NCBI GenBank assembly: GCA_037447655.1
Contig: JBBHKE010000999.1
Span: 251,939-313,938, forward strand
Direction of reading: 5' to 3'
DNA length: 62,000 nucleotides
From: Zygnema cylindricum
Taxonomy: Eukaryota; Streptophyta; Zygnematophyceae; Zygnematales; Zygnemataceae
The notes below the pieces were generated by a model. It saw only the letters and a program-made list of their open reading frames with translations, was not told where the DNA came from and did no database searches. Both the position numbers and the translations under genes were made by a program. This document shows positions 43,111 through 54,384 of this stretch, in pieces (position 1 is the first letter of the stretch; each line of letters starts with the position of its first letter).

Positions 43111-45130
43111 TGATGAGGATGTTAAAGGATATAGAGTTTACAATCTAAAAAGGGAAGATATAATCTTAGTAAAGCATCTAGTAGTTATGGATGAAGGAAA
43201 GTCTGTGGATCTCTTCAAGTATACAAAGTGAGTGAAAATGAGTCAGAAAATTCCGATGACTTTGAGCTTCCTAACTATCCAAGTTTTAGAGAAGATGACA
43301 TTCTTGCAGGTACAAATCAGACCGAAAAGGACTCGGCTGTGGAAACTCCAGTGACAACTCTACTCGAAGCGTAAGACGTGGTGGAAATTGATTCGGAATC
43401 AAGGGATAGGGGAGAAGCCGAGATTGTTCGAAAGAATCCACGAGAACCATCTATTCCGGCCTCAGATTTTGATGGGGGGAGGAGACGTAGCAAAAGATTG
43501 CAAGAAAAACAAGTTAATAACAAGGTAACTAAATTATCTCATCAAGATGAACCTCAAACTTATAGAGAGGCGATGACTTGTCTAGAAAGAAACCGGTGGA
43601 AGACAACCATCAATGAGGAGATGGCCTCAATTATGGCAGCCGATACTTGGGAGCTGGTGGATTGTCCACCTAAACGAAAACCAATCGGTTATAAGTGGGT
43701 TTTGAAGTTAAAACTGAACTCAGATAACACAATCGAGCGCTACAAGGCCCAATTAGTGGCAAAGGGATTTACACAAAAGGAGGGAATTGACTACGAGGAA
43801 ACCTTTGCCCCGGTCGTCAGATTTCCTTCCGTCCGCATACTTCTCAGCCTGGCACCAGCCTATGAAATGGAAGTGCACCAGATGGACATCCGGACAGCCT
43901 TTTTGCATGGAGAATTGGAAGAGGAGATCTTCATGCGACAACCCGAAGGGTTTGTGGGGGAAGGAGAGGAGAGTATGGTATGCCGGCTGATTAAATCTCT
44001 TTATGGTTTGAAACAAGCGCCTCGACAGTGGAATAAGAAGCTTGATGAGTTTCTTACCAGTCTGAGATATATCCGGATCAGCTCAGATCACTCAATCTAT
44101 GTTTTTGAAGATGAGGAAGGTTTTATATTTATTGCAATTTATGTTGAAGATTTGCTTGTTTTAAGTAAATCAATGGAAAAAATTAATAAACTGAAAACCG
44201 ATCTTAAAGGAAGATTTGAAATGAAGGATATGGGGGAAGCAAAATATATTTTGGGAATTCAAGTAGAGAGAGACCGAAAAAGTAAAATTATAAGATTGAC
44301 TCAAAAGAAAGCAATAGGGAACATGCTTGAAAAATTTCAGATGGATAAAGCTAATAGTTGTACAACTCCACAGGAGTTGAAGAAGGGAAGTGAGGGGAGT
44401 GATGAAGAAGGAGTCATAGTCTTAGACGAGGAATTATCTCTTGAAGAACAGAAGTTCATGCAAACTATTCCTTACAGGCAAGTAGTGGGAAGTCTAATCT
44501 ATTTTATGAATTGTACCCGGCCGAATTTAGCTGCTGCTGTAGAAGTGTTCAGTAGAAGTCTACATGCTCCCACTAAGAGGGATTGGGAGGCAGCTAAGAG
44601 AGTCCTTAGATATTTGATAGGAACTAGGGATCTATGGTTGCATTTGGGTGGGGAGAATACTGACATCACTACTTGGAGTGATGCCAGTTATGGTGATGCT
44701 CCGATGAGGAGATGCACTTCTGGATATGTATTATATGTGGGTGATGGGGCTTGCTGTTGGAGAAGCAAACAACAAAAAGTTATTGCTCAGTCCACCATGG
44801 AGGCTGAGTATATGGCCTCTTGCTCTGGTGTAAAAGAATTGATGTGGGTCAAGTCTTTGCTTGGTGAGTTTGGTCACCTTAAGAGTGGTGTGTAGAAATG
44901 TTTTTGTGATAATCAGGCAGCAATCGCTATTTCTGCCAATCCTAAACATCATTTTAAATCCAAACACATGGACACCAAACTCAGCTTTGTTAGAGAGAAA
45001 GTAGAAAACAAAATAATCAGTTTAGAGTACCGACCAGATAGTGAGATGGTAGCAGATATGAGGACCAAACCTGTGCCTTCCCCTAAGCTAATTTTCTGCA
45101 GGGAGAAATGTGGTCTGAAATTAAAGATTG
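43111..45130 (+). pseudogene. pol: Copia D RT and RNase H (RT active site YVED)
   Basis: After a decayed linker, an open frame of 505 codons (43378-44895) reads GGRRRSKRLQEKQVN, KPIGYKWVLKLKLNSDNTIE, GFTQKEGIDYEETFAPVVRF, HQMDIRTAFLHGELEEEIF, YGLKQAPRQWNKKLDEFL, FIAIYVEDLLVLSKS, RQVVGSLIYFMNCTRP and TTWSDASYGDAPMRRC. The catalytic YVDD is YVED (GAA at 44146-44148), which should abolish polymerase activity. TAG at 44893-44895 cuts RNase H, which continues FCDNQAAIAISANPKHHFKSK to the stop before the purine tract. Confidence 0.93.
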
Positions 45131-45148
45131 ACTAGAAAATAAGGGGAT

Positions 45149-46204
45149 TGTAGAAATTAATGGTCCGTTTAAAGTATTTTCTAGGTCTAAATAGAAACAT
45201 AGAAAGAAGCTGAGGCAGTCTACCTCTAACTTTTCTCTCCAACTCTCAAACTTGTCGTTGTCACTGAGAAATTGGAGAGGAAGCTAGAGCCATGGCTACC
45301 TAGGCTATCCAGAGGTTTACGGGAAATATATATTAGTTAGGGGTTTTTTTACCAAAAAGATATGTGATGGTCGCAGGATTTGATCCTGGTACCTACCGGA
45401 CGGTAAGCAGCCGGTAGCCGATAGCCTTAGCCGTTAAGTCTTTAACTAGTGTGATGTTCTATATGATTTGATTTTTAATTAAACATTACAAGGTAGGATA
45501 ATTCATTTAACTGTAATTGTTTACGGGATACATAGATCCGGTATTGTAAAAGTACGAGTTACGGTACGGATAAGAAACCAATACCGCGCATTTATTTCTT
45601 TAGCGAAACGAATACCGCGCATGTATTTAATACGGCTACGATTAAATGTGAATTTAATCGAACGTCCAGAATTAGCGCCGAGATCGCGGAAGAAGATTGC
45701 GACGGTTTTTGGTCATCGCCACATCGGATGACACGTGGCGGAATGACATTGGATCGCGGCATCTCCGAGGATTAAGGGAGCGAATCCGGATATACCACGT
45801 GTCGACATTTAGGCCGTGTCGTACAGAGTTCGTATAGAAAGTACATCGGCAGCTGTACTTTTGTGTATGGAAGTGTAATTTGATTGGTTTCGTACATCAG
45901 TAGATAGAGTCTGTGAGAGAGATAGGACTTAGAAAAATTAGGAGATAGGATCCTCTCTCCCACAGAGCTTCTGTACAAAAGGTCATTTTTGACCCTCCAT
46001 AACTTACTGCTCAGGGGAGCAAATTCAGAGATTCTTTTTGCTATCGACTCAGGGGAGTCTTGCCTTTACAAGGGTGATGGTGGTCAAAGTTATTATTTTC
46101 CAGGGTGGCAGTTGTTCTTGCTGAAACACAAAGGGGTCATGGTTATCGTAGAGGCTTCTTCGAAGATGTCCACTCTGAGGACTTATCGAGGTCTCAGAGT
46201 TTCA
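45149..46204 (+). repeat. 3' LTR of copia element D
   Basis: Collinear with the 5' LTR at a few percent divergence. G-box GACACGTGGC at 45730-45739, GTAC cluster 45819-45898, antisense B-box-like GGATCAAATCC (45376-45386, minus). Confidence 0.92.
45373..45440 (-). other. Antisense tRNA-like segment in the 3' LTR of D
   Basis: The minus strand reads a D-arm-like GGCTAAGGCTATCGGC and then ACCAGGATCAAATCCTGC, a T-arm-like hairpin with a 7-base loop (ATCAAAT) and a B-box GGATCAAATCC two mismatches from GGTTCRANTCC. The 5' LTR copy lies at 39965-40032. Confidence 0.45.
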
Positions 46205-48527
46205 TATTGTACCTACGTCTACAACCGTTACATGTTAAAGTTCCGATTTCAATTTCGCACATTGGGATGCTCTTCAAAGTAGTACAGAGAATATTCACAA
46301 AATACTTCTTCAAAGTATCAATTACATGGGGAAACCCTCTAAAACCTGCTACGACCCCTTCTATTTTGTCAGTTTTTGCAATTTTTGGTCCATTTTTTAC
46401 TTGTGCGATGCAATATACCACGTCGATTCAACGCAAAAGTTTAAAAAAAGGAAACTACAACCGGTATTTGACATCTCGAATGCAGTACATCGCCCATCGT
46501 TATTTAGGAAACAAAAAATAATGTAAGCGTTATTTTAGTGTTGAAAACTCCATTTTGTGTAAAATGTTGAAAGAAAACCATTAAAATTAAGTTTGGCACT
46601 TAGGGTGAGACTTCATTAACGAAAATGTGGGATTTTTACTGAATGCCTTATGTTCTCGTACAATTTCATTTCTTTTTTTTTGTGATAAAAAACATAAAAA
46701 TACCCGTTTCTAACTTGTACCGATTTTCTTCCATGCAAGGGTCCCTGGTAATAAATGTCATTTTGCAAAAGCGAAATGCATGGAGGTGCCTCTCTCTCGA
46801 TAAGTGATATTTAAATTTGTTTGGATAAATATACCAACATAATCAATTATCGATATATCCTTTGGGTATATTTTTGAGGCAATTATTTCGATAAGATAGT
46901 GATTTATTGTTATTATTATTTTGTATAGGGTAAATTTATCGCGACACGCGATGTTCAATATGTCACACGAACGGTCAAACCGGACCAACAAAATTATTGT
47001 TATATATTTTGGTAGGAAGTGGGTTCGATATATTTTGTAAATAAATCTTCTTAGATTCTCCTCCAACTTGGGAGAGGGCTAGGTTTTTTTTTAACCCACA
47101 CTTCCGATATCTTATGCATATAAATATCTTAGTATTATCACCGTATACTTTACTTATACTCCGGACGCTCTCACCGCTGACAACCGATATTGGCTATGGA
47201 TATATCCAAATGAATTTACCGATACACAATAATACACCTTAATCGTTATTAGTGTAAATAATTTAATTTGGATACTGTATTTTGGCCCAAAATCATAAAT
47301 TAGTGTTATTAACATTAGAATAAAATTAACGCTAATATGGAAAATATTTATTTAGTGTTAACCATTTTATATCACGTTCGTTGAAATTAGTGTGATGTAC
47401 AAGAAGCTCGTCTACATACATCGTGTCGTTGTGAGATCTCAATTTTACAACATTAAGTACCCTTCGCATGTAAAATAAATTTCAGTAACAATTACCTACT
47501 TGAAAGAACGGAACATTACGAAAAATAAAGCATAAAATAGCGTTAACTTTACTATAATTTATATCTTTCGTACGATTTTTAAACCGCACAAAGTACGTAT
47601 TTTGGCGAAAGCTGTCATGATAGTACACCTAAACTCAAAATAGTATCGATAACTGCTCAGCGTACACCCTACAAAGTCGACACACAAATTGGCATTAAGT
47701 GCCAAATTAATTTTAATGCTTTTTTTTTGACCCAAAATCACAAATTAGCATTATTAACCCTAAATTAGTGTTTATGCTAATTTTTTTTCTACAATAATAA
47801 TGATTAACGGTGTACACTACACCGTAAATCGTTATTTGCCTTTTGTACTCTATATCAGCACCCCTGAATTTTGACATTGATACCTAAAACACAATTAAAA
47901 AATCTATTTTTTCCTTGACGTTAATTACGATTCTTATAAGTTGGCGTTAACGGTCATATCGTACTTGTTTCATGAATAGTGTGGTATACAAGAGGTGTAT
48001 GTTCGTAGAACATTGTACTTCGTTACCGAAAATTTTACAAAAATGGTAGCTAACATATATCGGTCGCATACACAACTGCGCTTAAAATAAACGTGGAGTC
48101 GAATTTGCGACAAACGCGTTCGCAAACCCGAATTATAATTATGGAATAATTATAGTAAAAGGACGCGACATTGTACAGATTGTCAGATTTTGTACTTCTA
48201 CCTATTTTACTGTTTATATAATGACGGCAGATCCGGTGTACCTAAATCAACGTTATGGAGAAATTATAATTAAACATTTTTTGAAACAATTTGCAATACC
48301 CAAATTAGAATTAATAACACTAATTAATTATTGACACTAATAATTTATAAACACTAATAACCATAGTTCAAAAGTAGGTAAAAGAAGGCCCATACAATAT
48401 TCCTATTGTATGCAAAATATACAAGATGACCTTAAGACCTATATTGTATTCGGACATATTCGGACCAATTAAAACATTCGGACAAAAAATTGGACTAATA
48501 AAAATATTCACACCAAAAAATTTTATT
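46205..48527. other. AT-rich region without a recognised gene
   Basis: About 2.3 kb with no convincing coding block on either strand. Short words such as AAATTAGTGTTATTAAC, AATTAACGCTAAT and CGATAT recur between 46800 and 48400, suggesting very decayed repeats. No LTR ends, tRNA or rRNA seen. Confidence 0.5.
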
Positions 48528-49960
48528 TACAAAGGGCCTTTGTCATTTTTGCAAAAAGTCGGGACACTTCATCATAGATTTTGTCAAGCTGTCGGAGCTG
48601 AGGCTCCAAGAGAACCGTGGAGGGGGTTCTTCCGAAGGGAAGAAAAAGGCACTTGAGGTTACAAAAGTGAAAGGAGAAACCGAGGATGAGTCTTCTGACG
48701 AGGATAGGGAGCTTCTTCTTGACGAGAGTCTAGAGGAGAAGGAGATCCCTCAGAGACAAAAGTGTGCCCTTGGAGCAATTCAAGAAGCTCCACAGGAAGG
48801 ATGGATCATCGACTCAGGTGCATCCATGCATATGTGTCGTGATACGGACCTCTTCATTAAGCTAAGGAAAATCCCTACTGTAGAAATAGAGTATGGGGAT
48901 GGGAGAGTGGTTACTACAGATCTAGTGGGATCACTAGATCTGAAAGTCTTAGTGGAGGGTAAGACTTCTATACTCACTTTCTCAGATGTGCTCTATATTC
49001 CTCAACTGAGTAAAAATCTTGTCTCTACATCTCTGTTAGATGAAAAAGAATTTGATACCTTCACTAGAAAAGGATTCTTTAGAACTAAGTATGGGAATGA
49101 AGTTTACTTCACAGCAGATAAGGGTAGCCAAGGAATGTTTAGGCTTAACCTTAGTAATGAAAAGAAGAATACTTATTATATTGGTGTCCCAAAGTTGATG
49201 ATTTGGCATAAGCTGTTGGGGCATGTGCATTTTGATAGGTCGAGGGAAATGAAGAAGCTTTGTGTAGTGGAAGGCATTAAGTTTAGTGAAAATGAAATGG
49301 TGGATGATTGTTGTGGCTGTGCCCAAGGAAAGGCTCACAGACTTCCTTTTCCTAAAGCCGCCACATATAGAGGGGAGAAGGTACTTGATTTAATCCACAG
49401 ATATCTAAGGACTAGCAAGAGTACCCTCAGTTGGAGGGAAGAGGTATATGTTGACAATTATTGATGACTGGTCCAGATATTCTAGAGTCTACTTCCTAAA
49501 AACAAAGTATGAAACACCAGTTTAATTCAAAGAATATAAAGCTTAGAGTGAGAAGTTGCATGGAACCCCCATTATAGAATAAGGAGTGATAATTGGGGAG
49601 AATATACCTCTAACCAGTTTGAGGAATACCTAAGAGATGAGGGAGTTCAGCACCAGAAAACTTAACCACATAATCCGGAACAAAATGGAGTAGGTGATAG
49701 GTTAAACCGAACACTTGGAGATAATGTATGAAGTATGTTGGCTGACAAGAAAATTGGAAAGAGATTTTGGGCAGAAGCCATGAATTAAGCCAACTACATT
49801 AAGAATAGAGTCCTTACCTCAGGTGTAAATGGAGTGACACCTTATGAGAGATGGGTTGGAAGGAATCCAGATAACTCACACCTTTAAGTATTCGGTAGCC
49901 AAATTTACAGTCTTTACACAGATAGGAAGAACTGGAAACTAGATGCTAAGGGAAAACCCG
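48528..49960 (+). pseudogene. pol: Copia E zinc knuckle, protease and integrase
   Basis: The knuckle reads C-H-F-C-x4-H but lacks the last Cys. The long open frame 48667-49464 contains an acidic linker and an intact protease motif GWIIDSGASMHMCRD. SDVLYIPQLSKNLVS and LMIWHKLLGHVHFDRS follow, then the integrase zinc region CCGCAQGKAHRLPF. The integrase core (ysRV, IRSDN.. NQFEEYL, EQNGVG) continues with frameshifts and stops to about 49960. Confidence 0.88.
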
Positions 49961-51577
49961 GATATTTTTTGGGATATGATGAGGATGTGAAGGGATATAG
50001 AGTCTATGACTTAGCAAAGCAAGATATCATTCTGGTCAAACACCTAATTATCATGGATGAAGGAAAGTCAATTGATCCCTTCGAATATACTAAAAAGATA
50101 AGAATCAGGTTTGAGTCTGAAAGTGAGGAAAACGTTGTTTTTCCCGAAAGGGACATGAGTGAGATTGTGATTGCAGATTCAAGGGAGATCCAAGATACAG
50201 GAGAGCTACCGGATACCTCACATATTCGTATAGACTTCGAGGAGACAGAAGTGGAGGAACCAGACCCGACTTCCATAGATAGGGGAGACGATGAGACACT
50301 AAGGAGAAACCCAAGAAATCCCTCTATTCCAGCTTCAGAGTTTAAGGGAGGAAGAAGGAGCAGCAAAAGCATACAAGAGAAACAAGCTGCTTATAAGGTA
50401 ACTAAGCTATCTCATCTTGATGAGACTCAGACATACTTGGAGACAGTGAATAGCCCAAAAAATGACAGATAGATTAGAGCCATAATTTTCTTACTCGACT
50501 AAGATATATCTGGATCAGCTCTGACCATTCTATCTATATGTTTGAAAACGAGGATGGTGTGATTATGTGGATGATCTGCTGGTGTTAAGTAAGTCTTTAG
50601 AAAAGATCAATAAGTTGAATAAAGATCTTAGAAGCATATTTGATATGAAGAATTTAGGGGAGGCAAGATATATTTTGGGAATTCAATTTGAAAGAGATAG
50701 GGGGAAAAGGATCATTAGACTCACTCAGAAAGAAGCAATAGGAAATATGCTTGAGAAATTCTAGATGGAGAAAGCAAACATTTGTACCACTCCCATGGAC
50801 TTGAAGAAAGTAAGTGATGAGAGTGTAGAAGGAGGAGTGATAATCTTAGATGATTAGATGAGTCCAGAGGAGAGAGAGTTTATGAAGTCTATCCCTTACA
50901 GAAAGGTTGTTGGAAGTCTAATATACTTTATGAATTGTACCAGACCGTACATAGCGGTTGTAGTTGAAGTACTCAATAGGATTCTTAATGATCCTAGAAA
51001 GAGACACTAGGAGGCAGCCAAGAGAGTCATGAGATATCTGGTAGGAACGAGAGAGTTATGGTTGCATTTGGGAAGGGAGCACACTGATATCACTACTTTG
51101 AGTGATGCTATTTATGGGGATGCACCCATAAGAAGATGCACTTCTGGGTATGTGTTGTATGTGGGGGAAGGTGCTTGCTGTTAGAGCAGTAAGCAACAAA
51201 AGGTGGTTGCTCAGCCTACTATGGAGGCTGAGTATATGGCCTATTGTTTTGTTGTGAAACAGTTGATGTGGGTGAAATCCTTGTTGCAAGAATTGGGGTA
51301 TATGAACGAGGGAGTGCATGAAGTCTTTTGTGATAATCAAGTTGCAAATGCAATTGCAGCCAATCCAAAACATCATTTCAAAGCTAAACATATAGACATA
51401 AGATTGAGCTTCGTAAGAGAAAAAGTTGAAAATAAAATTTTGAATCTTGTGTATAGACTTGATGAAGGATGGTGGCTGACATGATGACCAAACCTGTGCC
51501 CTGTTCCAAATTAAAGTATTGTAGGGAAAAATGTGGGTTGAAAGAAAAATTAGAACTAGACTAGAAAATAAGAGGAG
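49961..51577 (+). pseudogene. pol: Copia E linker, RT remnant and RNase H
   Basis: Linker frame 49969-50472 (MGYDEDVKGYRVYDLAKQDI, GGRRSSKSIQEK). A deletion then removes the RT fingers and palm N-terminal part. The catalytic YVDDLLVLSKS survives (near 50561) with FDMKNLGEARYILGIQ. RNase H pieces run to about 51540 (51203-51484, QPTMEAEYMAYC, NPKHHFKAK). Stops at 50470, 50762 and elsewhere. Confidence 0.88.
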
Positions 51578-51791
51578 TGTTGAAATTAACTAAAGGTTTA
51601 ATAGTATTTTCTAGTTTTGAATAGATAGAAAAAAGTGACAAGCGCAGGCAGTCTGCCTCCACCTTCTCTCTCCATCCCCTATACTTGTTGTAGTCACTTA
51701 ACGAGAGAGAGAGAATAGTGGAGTCATGGCTGCCTCAGCTTCACCAATGCAGGATAGAAAGGTGACCTAAGTCACTCTCAACAAAAAGGTT

Positions 51792-51860
51792 GAGTCCGGC
51801 AGGACTCGAACCTCCGACCAGTAGAGCATGGCGTCGCCGTTCGCTCTAATCGGTCTGCCG
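51792..51860 (-). other. Antisense tRNA-like segment with perfect B-box in LTR E
   Basis: The minus strand contains GGTTCGAGTCC (51802-51812), a perfect RNA polymerase III B-box, preceded at tRNA spacing by an A-box-like TTAGAGCGAACGGC (51836-51849). The outer parts do not fold into a full acceptor stem, so this is tRNA-derived or tRNA-like rather than a gene. Confidence 0.5.
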
Positions 51861-52114
51861 TAGTAGTTCGCTAGGGTATATAGGGTTTGACAAATATTTA
51901 AACAATGTTACGGTAGTAATTACGAATAACAGAAATGTAAACATAGATACATGGAACAAGGTAAATACAGTGCGAATACGATTCCGCACGAAACAAATTA
52001 GTAAGACGTTTATTTTAATGGTTGAGATGAGATACTAAATTCTAGCTGACGACGCACGTCATCGACGAGATCCCGGAATGGTCACTTTGGCATTTTGTGA
52101 CGTGGCATGACCTG

Positions 52115-52368
52115 GCGCCACGTGGAGAGATAACATTCGGTCGCGAGAATTCTGGGGAGCGTACGGACGATTAAAAAGTGGACACGCGTTTGTTTAATGG
52201 CCTTGTCGTACAGAGGTCGTACAGAAAGTACATCGGCAATAGTACTTTATGGTACAGTACAATGTTCTGGTTGGTTCTTACAGTCAGTAGATAGGGGTTG
52301 TGAGAGGGAACTAGGACTTAGGAAAAATCAGGTTGATGGTCCTCTCTCTCTTTGAGAGTTTGTATAAA
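52115..52368 (+). promoter_or_regulatory. U3 promoter block of copia LTR E
   Basis: GCCACGTGG (about 52117-52125), six GTAC cores between 52207 and 52262, an inverted CCAAT-like TGGTTGG, and TATAAATT near 52361. Conserved order with A, D and the 59.6-kb LTR. Confidence 0.5.
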
Positions 52369-52589
52369 TTGGCATCTTTGCCACCCTATAACTTATCGCC
52401 TGGTTGGGCGCTTTCACAGATTCTTTTTTCTACGGACTCAGGGGAGTCCACGCTGCACATGGGTGCAGTTAGATTGTCAGATTGTTTGCTTGGGCAGCAG
52501 TGGTTGCCATTGAAAGTGGGTTAGTTAACAACTATCTAGAGGCTTACTAGATTCTGTAGTCCAATGGAGGACACAGAATTGCAAAAGGT

Positions 52590-53339
52590 GGCCTATAAAT
52601 ATAGATGCACTCTGGGAGAGAGGCGGCTACCTACATTTTTTCTAAGTCCTAATCCCTCTTTCTGAACATACTACTTGTGTACCTTAGTCAATCAAAAGAA
52701 TGTAAGGTTGAAGAAGGTAGAGATAATGTTGTACTTCTTGTACCGCTATAGTACCGCGTGGCCGCTTTGTTGACGCGTGTTAGTTCCTGAGCCGTAATAG
52801 CTTCCTCCATAATATGCGCTGTCTAATATTAGCTTGCCACGTGTCGTCCGATGACATTTGCTTGCAAACCGCCAAATGTCTTCTCTGTAATTTCGGCTCC
52901 TCTGTAAGCCGTCGATTGGGAACAACATTTAATTTCGTCTATTGAAATTTGATGTTGTTTCAACTATTTCGTGCGGTACCTTATTTCGTGCGGTCCTACA
53001 TGTCTTTGTTCACTTCGTCCCATAATATGTTAAATGGAGAATGCCGTCGTGTTTTATGTTAACTAAACACCAATTCAATACGTGCATCAATTCACCAAGA
53101 CCTTATCGGATAAGGCGAACAGCTACGCCGTACAACATTTATCCAAAAGGTTGTAGGTTCAAATCCTATCCTGGGCCCCATATTTTGCTAGGGGCTATAT
53201 ATTCTACTCTTCATGTCTGTCTCCTTCACTACTTGAGACAACCATGGTTGCATGCCAGTCTTCGGTGATTACAACAAGTATAAGGATTCTAGTAAGCTCA
53301 TAGACCACAAGAGAGAATATAAAATACCCTTTTTCAACA
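52590..53339 (-). repeat. Partial solo LTR, minus strand
   Basis: On the minus strand it starts TGTTGAAAAAGGG at 53339 and runs through a recognisable U3 (CACGTGTC near 52838, GTAC elements) to about the TATA/R border at 52590. R-U5 and the internal part are missing. It abuts the 3' LTR of E. Confidence 0.75.
53101..53178 (+). other. tRNA-like segment (antisense to its LTR fragment)
   Basis: GATAAGGCGAACAGC (D-arm/A-box-like) is followed 45 bases later by TAGGTTCAAATCCTA, a perfect T-arm hairpin with a perfect B-box GGTTCAAATCC (53156-53166). Acceptor-stem pairing is weak and it lies within an LTR, so I do not call a tRNA gene. Confidence 0.5.
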
Positions 53340-53631
53340 CAACGCTATGTATAGTACAAATTATAATACAGTATATTATAAAGTACGATTATATAGCTTA
53401 CTATGTTTTTCCTACATATTGTCGATAATGAATATGCTGGTTTTAGAAAAATATATCGAGATCCCTTACCGTTCGATAACCGATAATAATCAGTATCGAT
53501 GTCATCGCAATAAATTTCTTGTCGATACACAACACTACTAAAAATATTTGTGTCATGTATCGGCAACAATTTGTCGTAACCGATATGCCCCTATTTTGGG
53601 CCTTCCCATAATCGATATATCGGCTTTTATA
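53340..53631. other. AT-rich spacer with CGATA-type words
   Basis: No gene seen. Repeated CGATA/TATCG words (53455-53625) resemble those at 60085-60180 on the other side of the F/G cluster, so both may be remains of one interrupted repeat. Confidence 0.4.
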
Positions 53632-53820
53632 TGTTGAAATCTCAGGTTTTGTTGTATTTTCTAGGTCAAGATATAAAATTAAAAGGACTTTATTAATAGT
53701 TAAACTTCGCTCTCTCTCTCTAGTTACCATACTTGTTGCAGTCACTGATAACTGGTTAGAGAGAGATGGAGCTATGGCTACCTAAGCAGCAAGAAAAAAG
53801 AAGGTAGACCAACCCTTTAC
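53632..53820 (+). repeat. LTR 5' fragment, plus strand
   Basis: Begins TGTTGAAATCTCAGG and contains the conserved TATTTTCTAGGTCAAG and GA-rich TAGAGAGAGATGGAGC parts of the copia LTRs. It is cut at about 53820, where the gag of F starts in the opposite orientation. Confidence 0.75.
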
Positions 53821-54380
53821 AAAACACTTTCCAACTCCATGTATAAGCCAGCCAGGTCATTACAGTAGTCGAGCATCTTGCCCCTTTTGTAGAAATATGC
53901 ATTTAGCTTGTGTTTAGCCAGTTGTTATTCCTGAATCATACCGCTTCTGTAAATATACACCAGACCTGTCCACAGATCTGCAACCGCCATGATGTGGAGA
54001 TGAGATGTTACCAAACCCTGAGTGAGATGCATCAAAATGAAGTGCCTTGTTTCAATGTTTTTGTTCTCCCATGTTATAACATCATTCTCCTCAGTCTTTT
54101 AAATCGATGCCTCCATTACCGAACCAATCTGAGTAAGTGGCTCTTTCCCTTTTTCTTTCCCATTTTCTGACACATTGTTGTCTCCTTCATCTTGTTCCAC
54201 AGTCCATGTTGTAGAAAATCTTATTCCACCAAACCCAGGTGGAGTTCTTAGAGATGGACGCTTGACTTTTCCACTCACTATTCCCCTATATCGCTTTTCG
54301 CACATTGCTCGCGTCATCATTGTTTCCCAATAAACAAAGCCTGTTCCATTGAAAATGGGTACCCTATAGGGTGGGCCCAT
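53821..54380 (-). pseudogene. gag: Copia F gag N-terminal part, starting within the PBS
   Basis: The frame 54380-54099 opens at the ATG inside the PBS and reads MGPPYRVPIFNGTG, then MMTRAMCEKRYRGIVSGKVK and LRTPPGFGGIRFS, without a stop for 93 codons. After an indel the UBN2 part follows (HFILMHLTQGLV region, about 54040-53990) and ends near 53821. This is the cleanest copy of the gag start in the window. Confidence 0.85.
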
Positions 54381-54384
54381 AACC
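54370..54384 (-). promoter_or_regulatory. Primer-binding site of element F, half-tRNA-iMet type
   Basis: The minus strand reads GGTTATGGGCCCACC, identical to element A. Its ATG is the first codon of the open gag frame. Confidence 0.75.

Larger units (their letters stand above)
39741..46204 (+). mobile_element. Ty1/copia LTR retrotransposon D
   Basis: The most complete copia in the window. LTRs are 39741-40806 and 45149-46204 (both TGTAGAAATT .. GTTTCA, a few percent diverged). The PBS adjoins the 5' LTR (40807-40821) and a purine tract lies at 45135-45148. Order is gag, zinc knuckle, protease, integrase, RT, RNase H. A clear TSD is not seen: the flanks are AGTTG and TATTG. A moderate number of stops and frameshifts and a mutated RT active site make it inactive. 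Confidence 0.93.
48528..52583 (+). mobile_element. Ty1/copia LTR retrotransposon E (5'-truncated, internally deleted)
   Basis: Starts abruptly in the gag zinc knuckle without a 5' LTR and ends with a 3' LTR (51578-52583). RT has lost most of its N-terminal half around 50470-50560. Purine tract and stop precede the 3' LTR as in A and D. Confidence 0.9.
51578..52583 (+). repeat. 3' LTR of copia element E
   Basis: TGTTGAAATTAAC .. CACAGAATTGCA, 1006 bases. It includes a (GA)n tract near 51703-51713, the best antisense tRNA-like segment (51792-51860), a G-box and GTAC cluster, and TATAAAT near 52361. Confidence 0.9.

Noticed and set aside
53101-53178. Possible functional tRNA gene
   Set aside because: The T-arm and B-box are perfect, but acceptor-stem pairing is weak and the segment belongs to an LTR series with degenerate counterparts.
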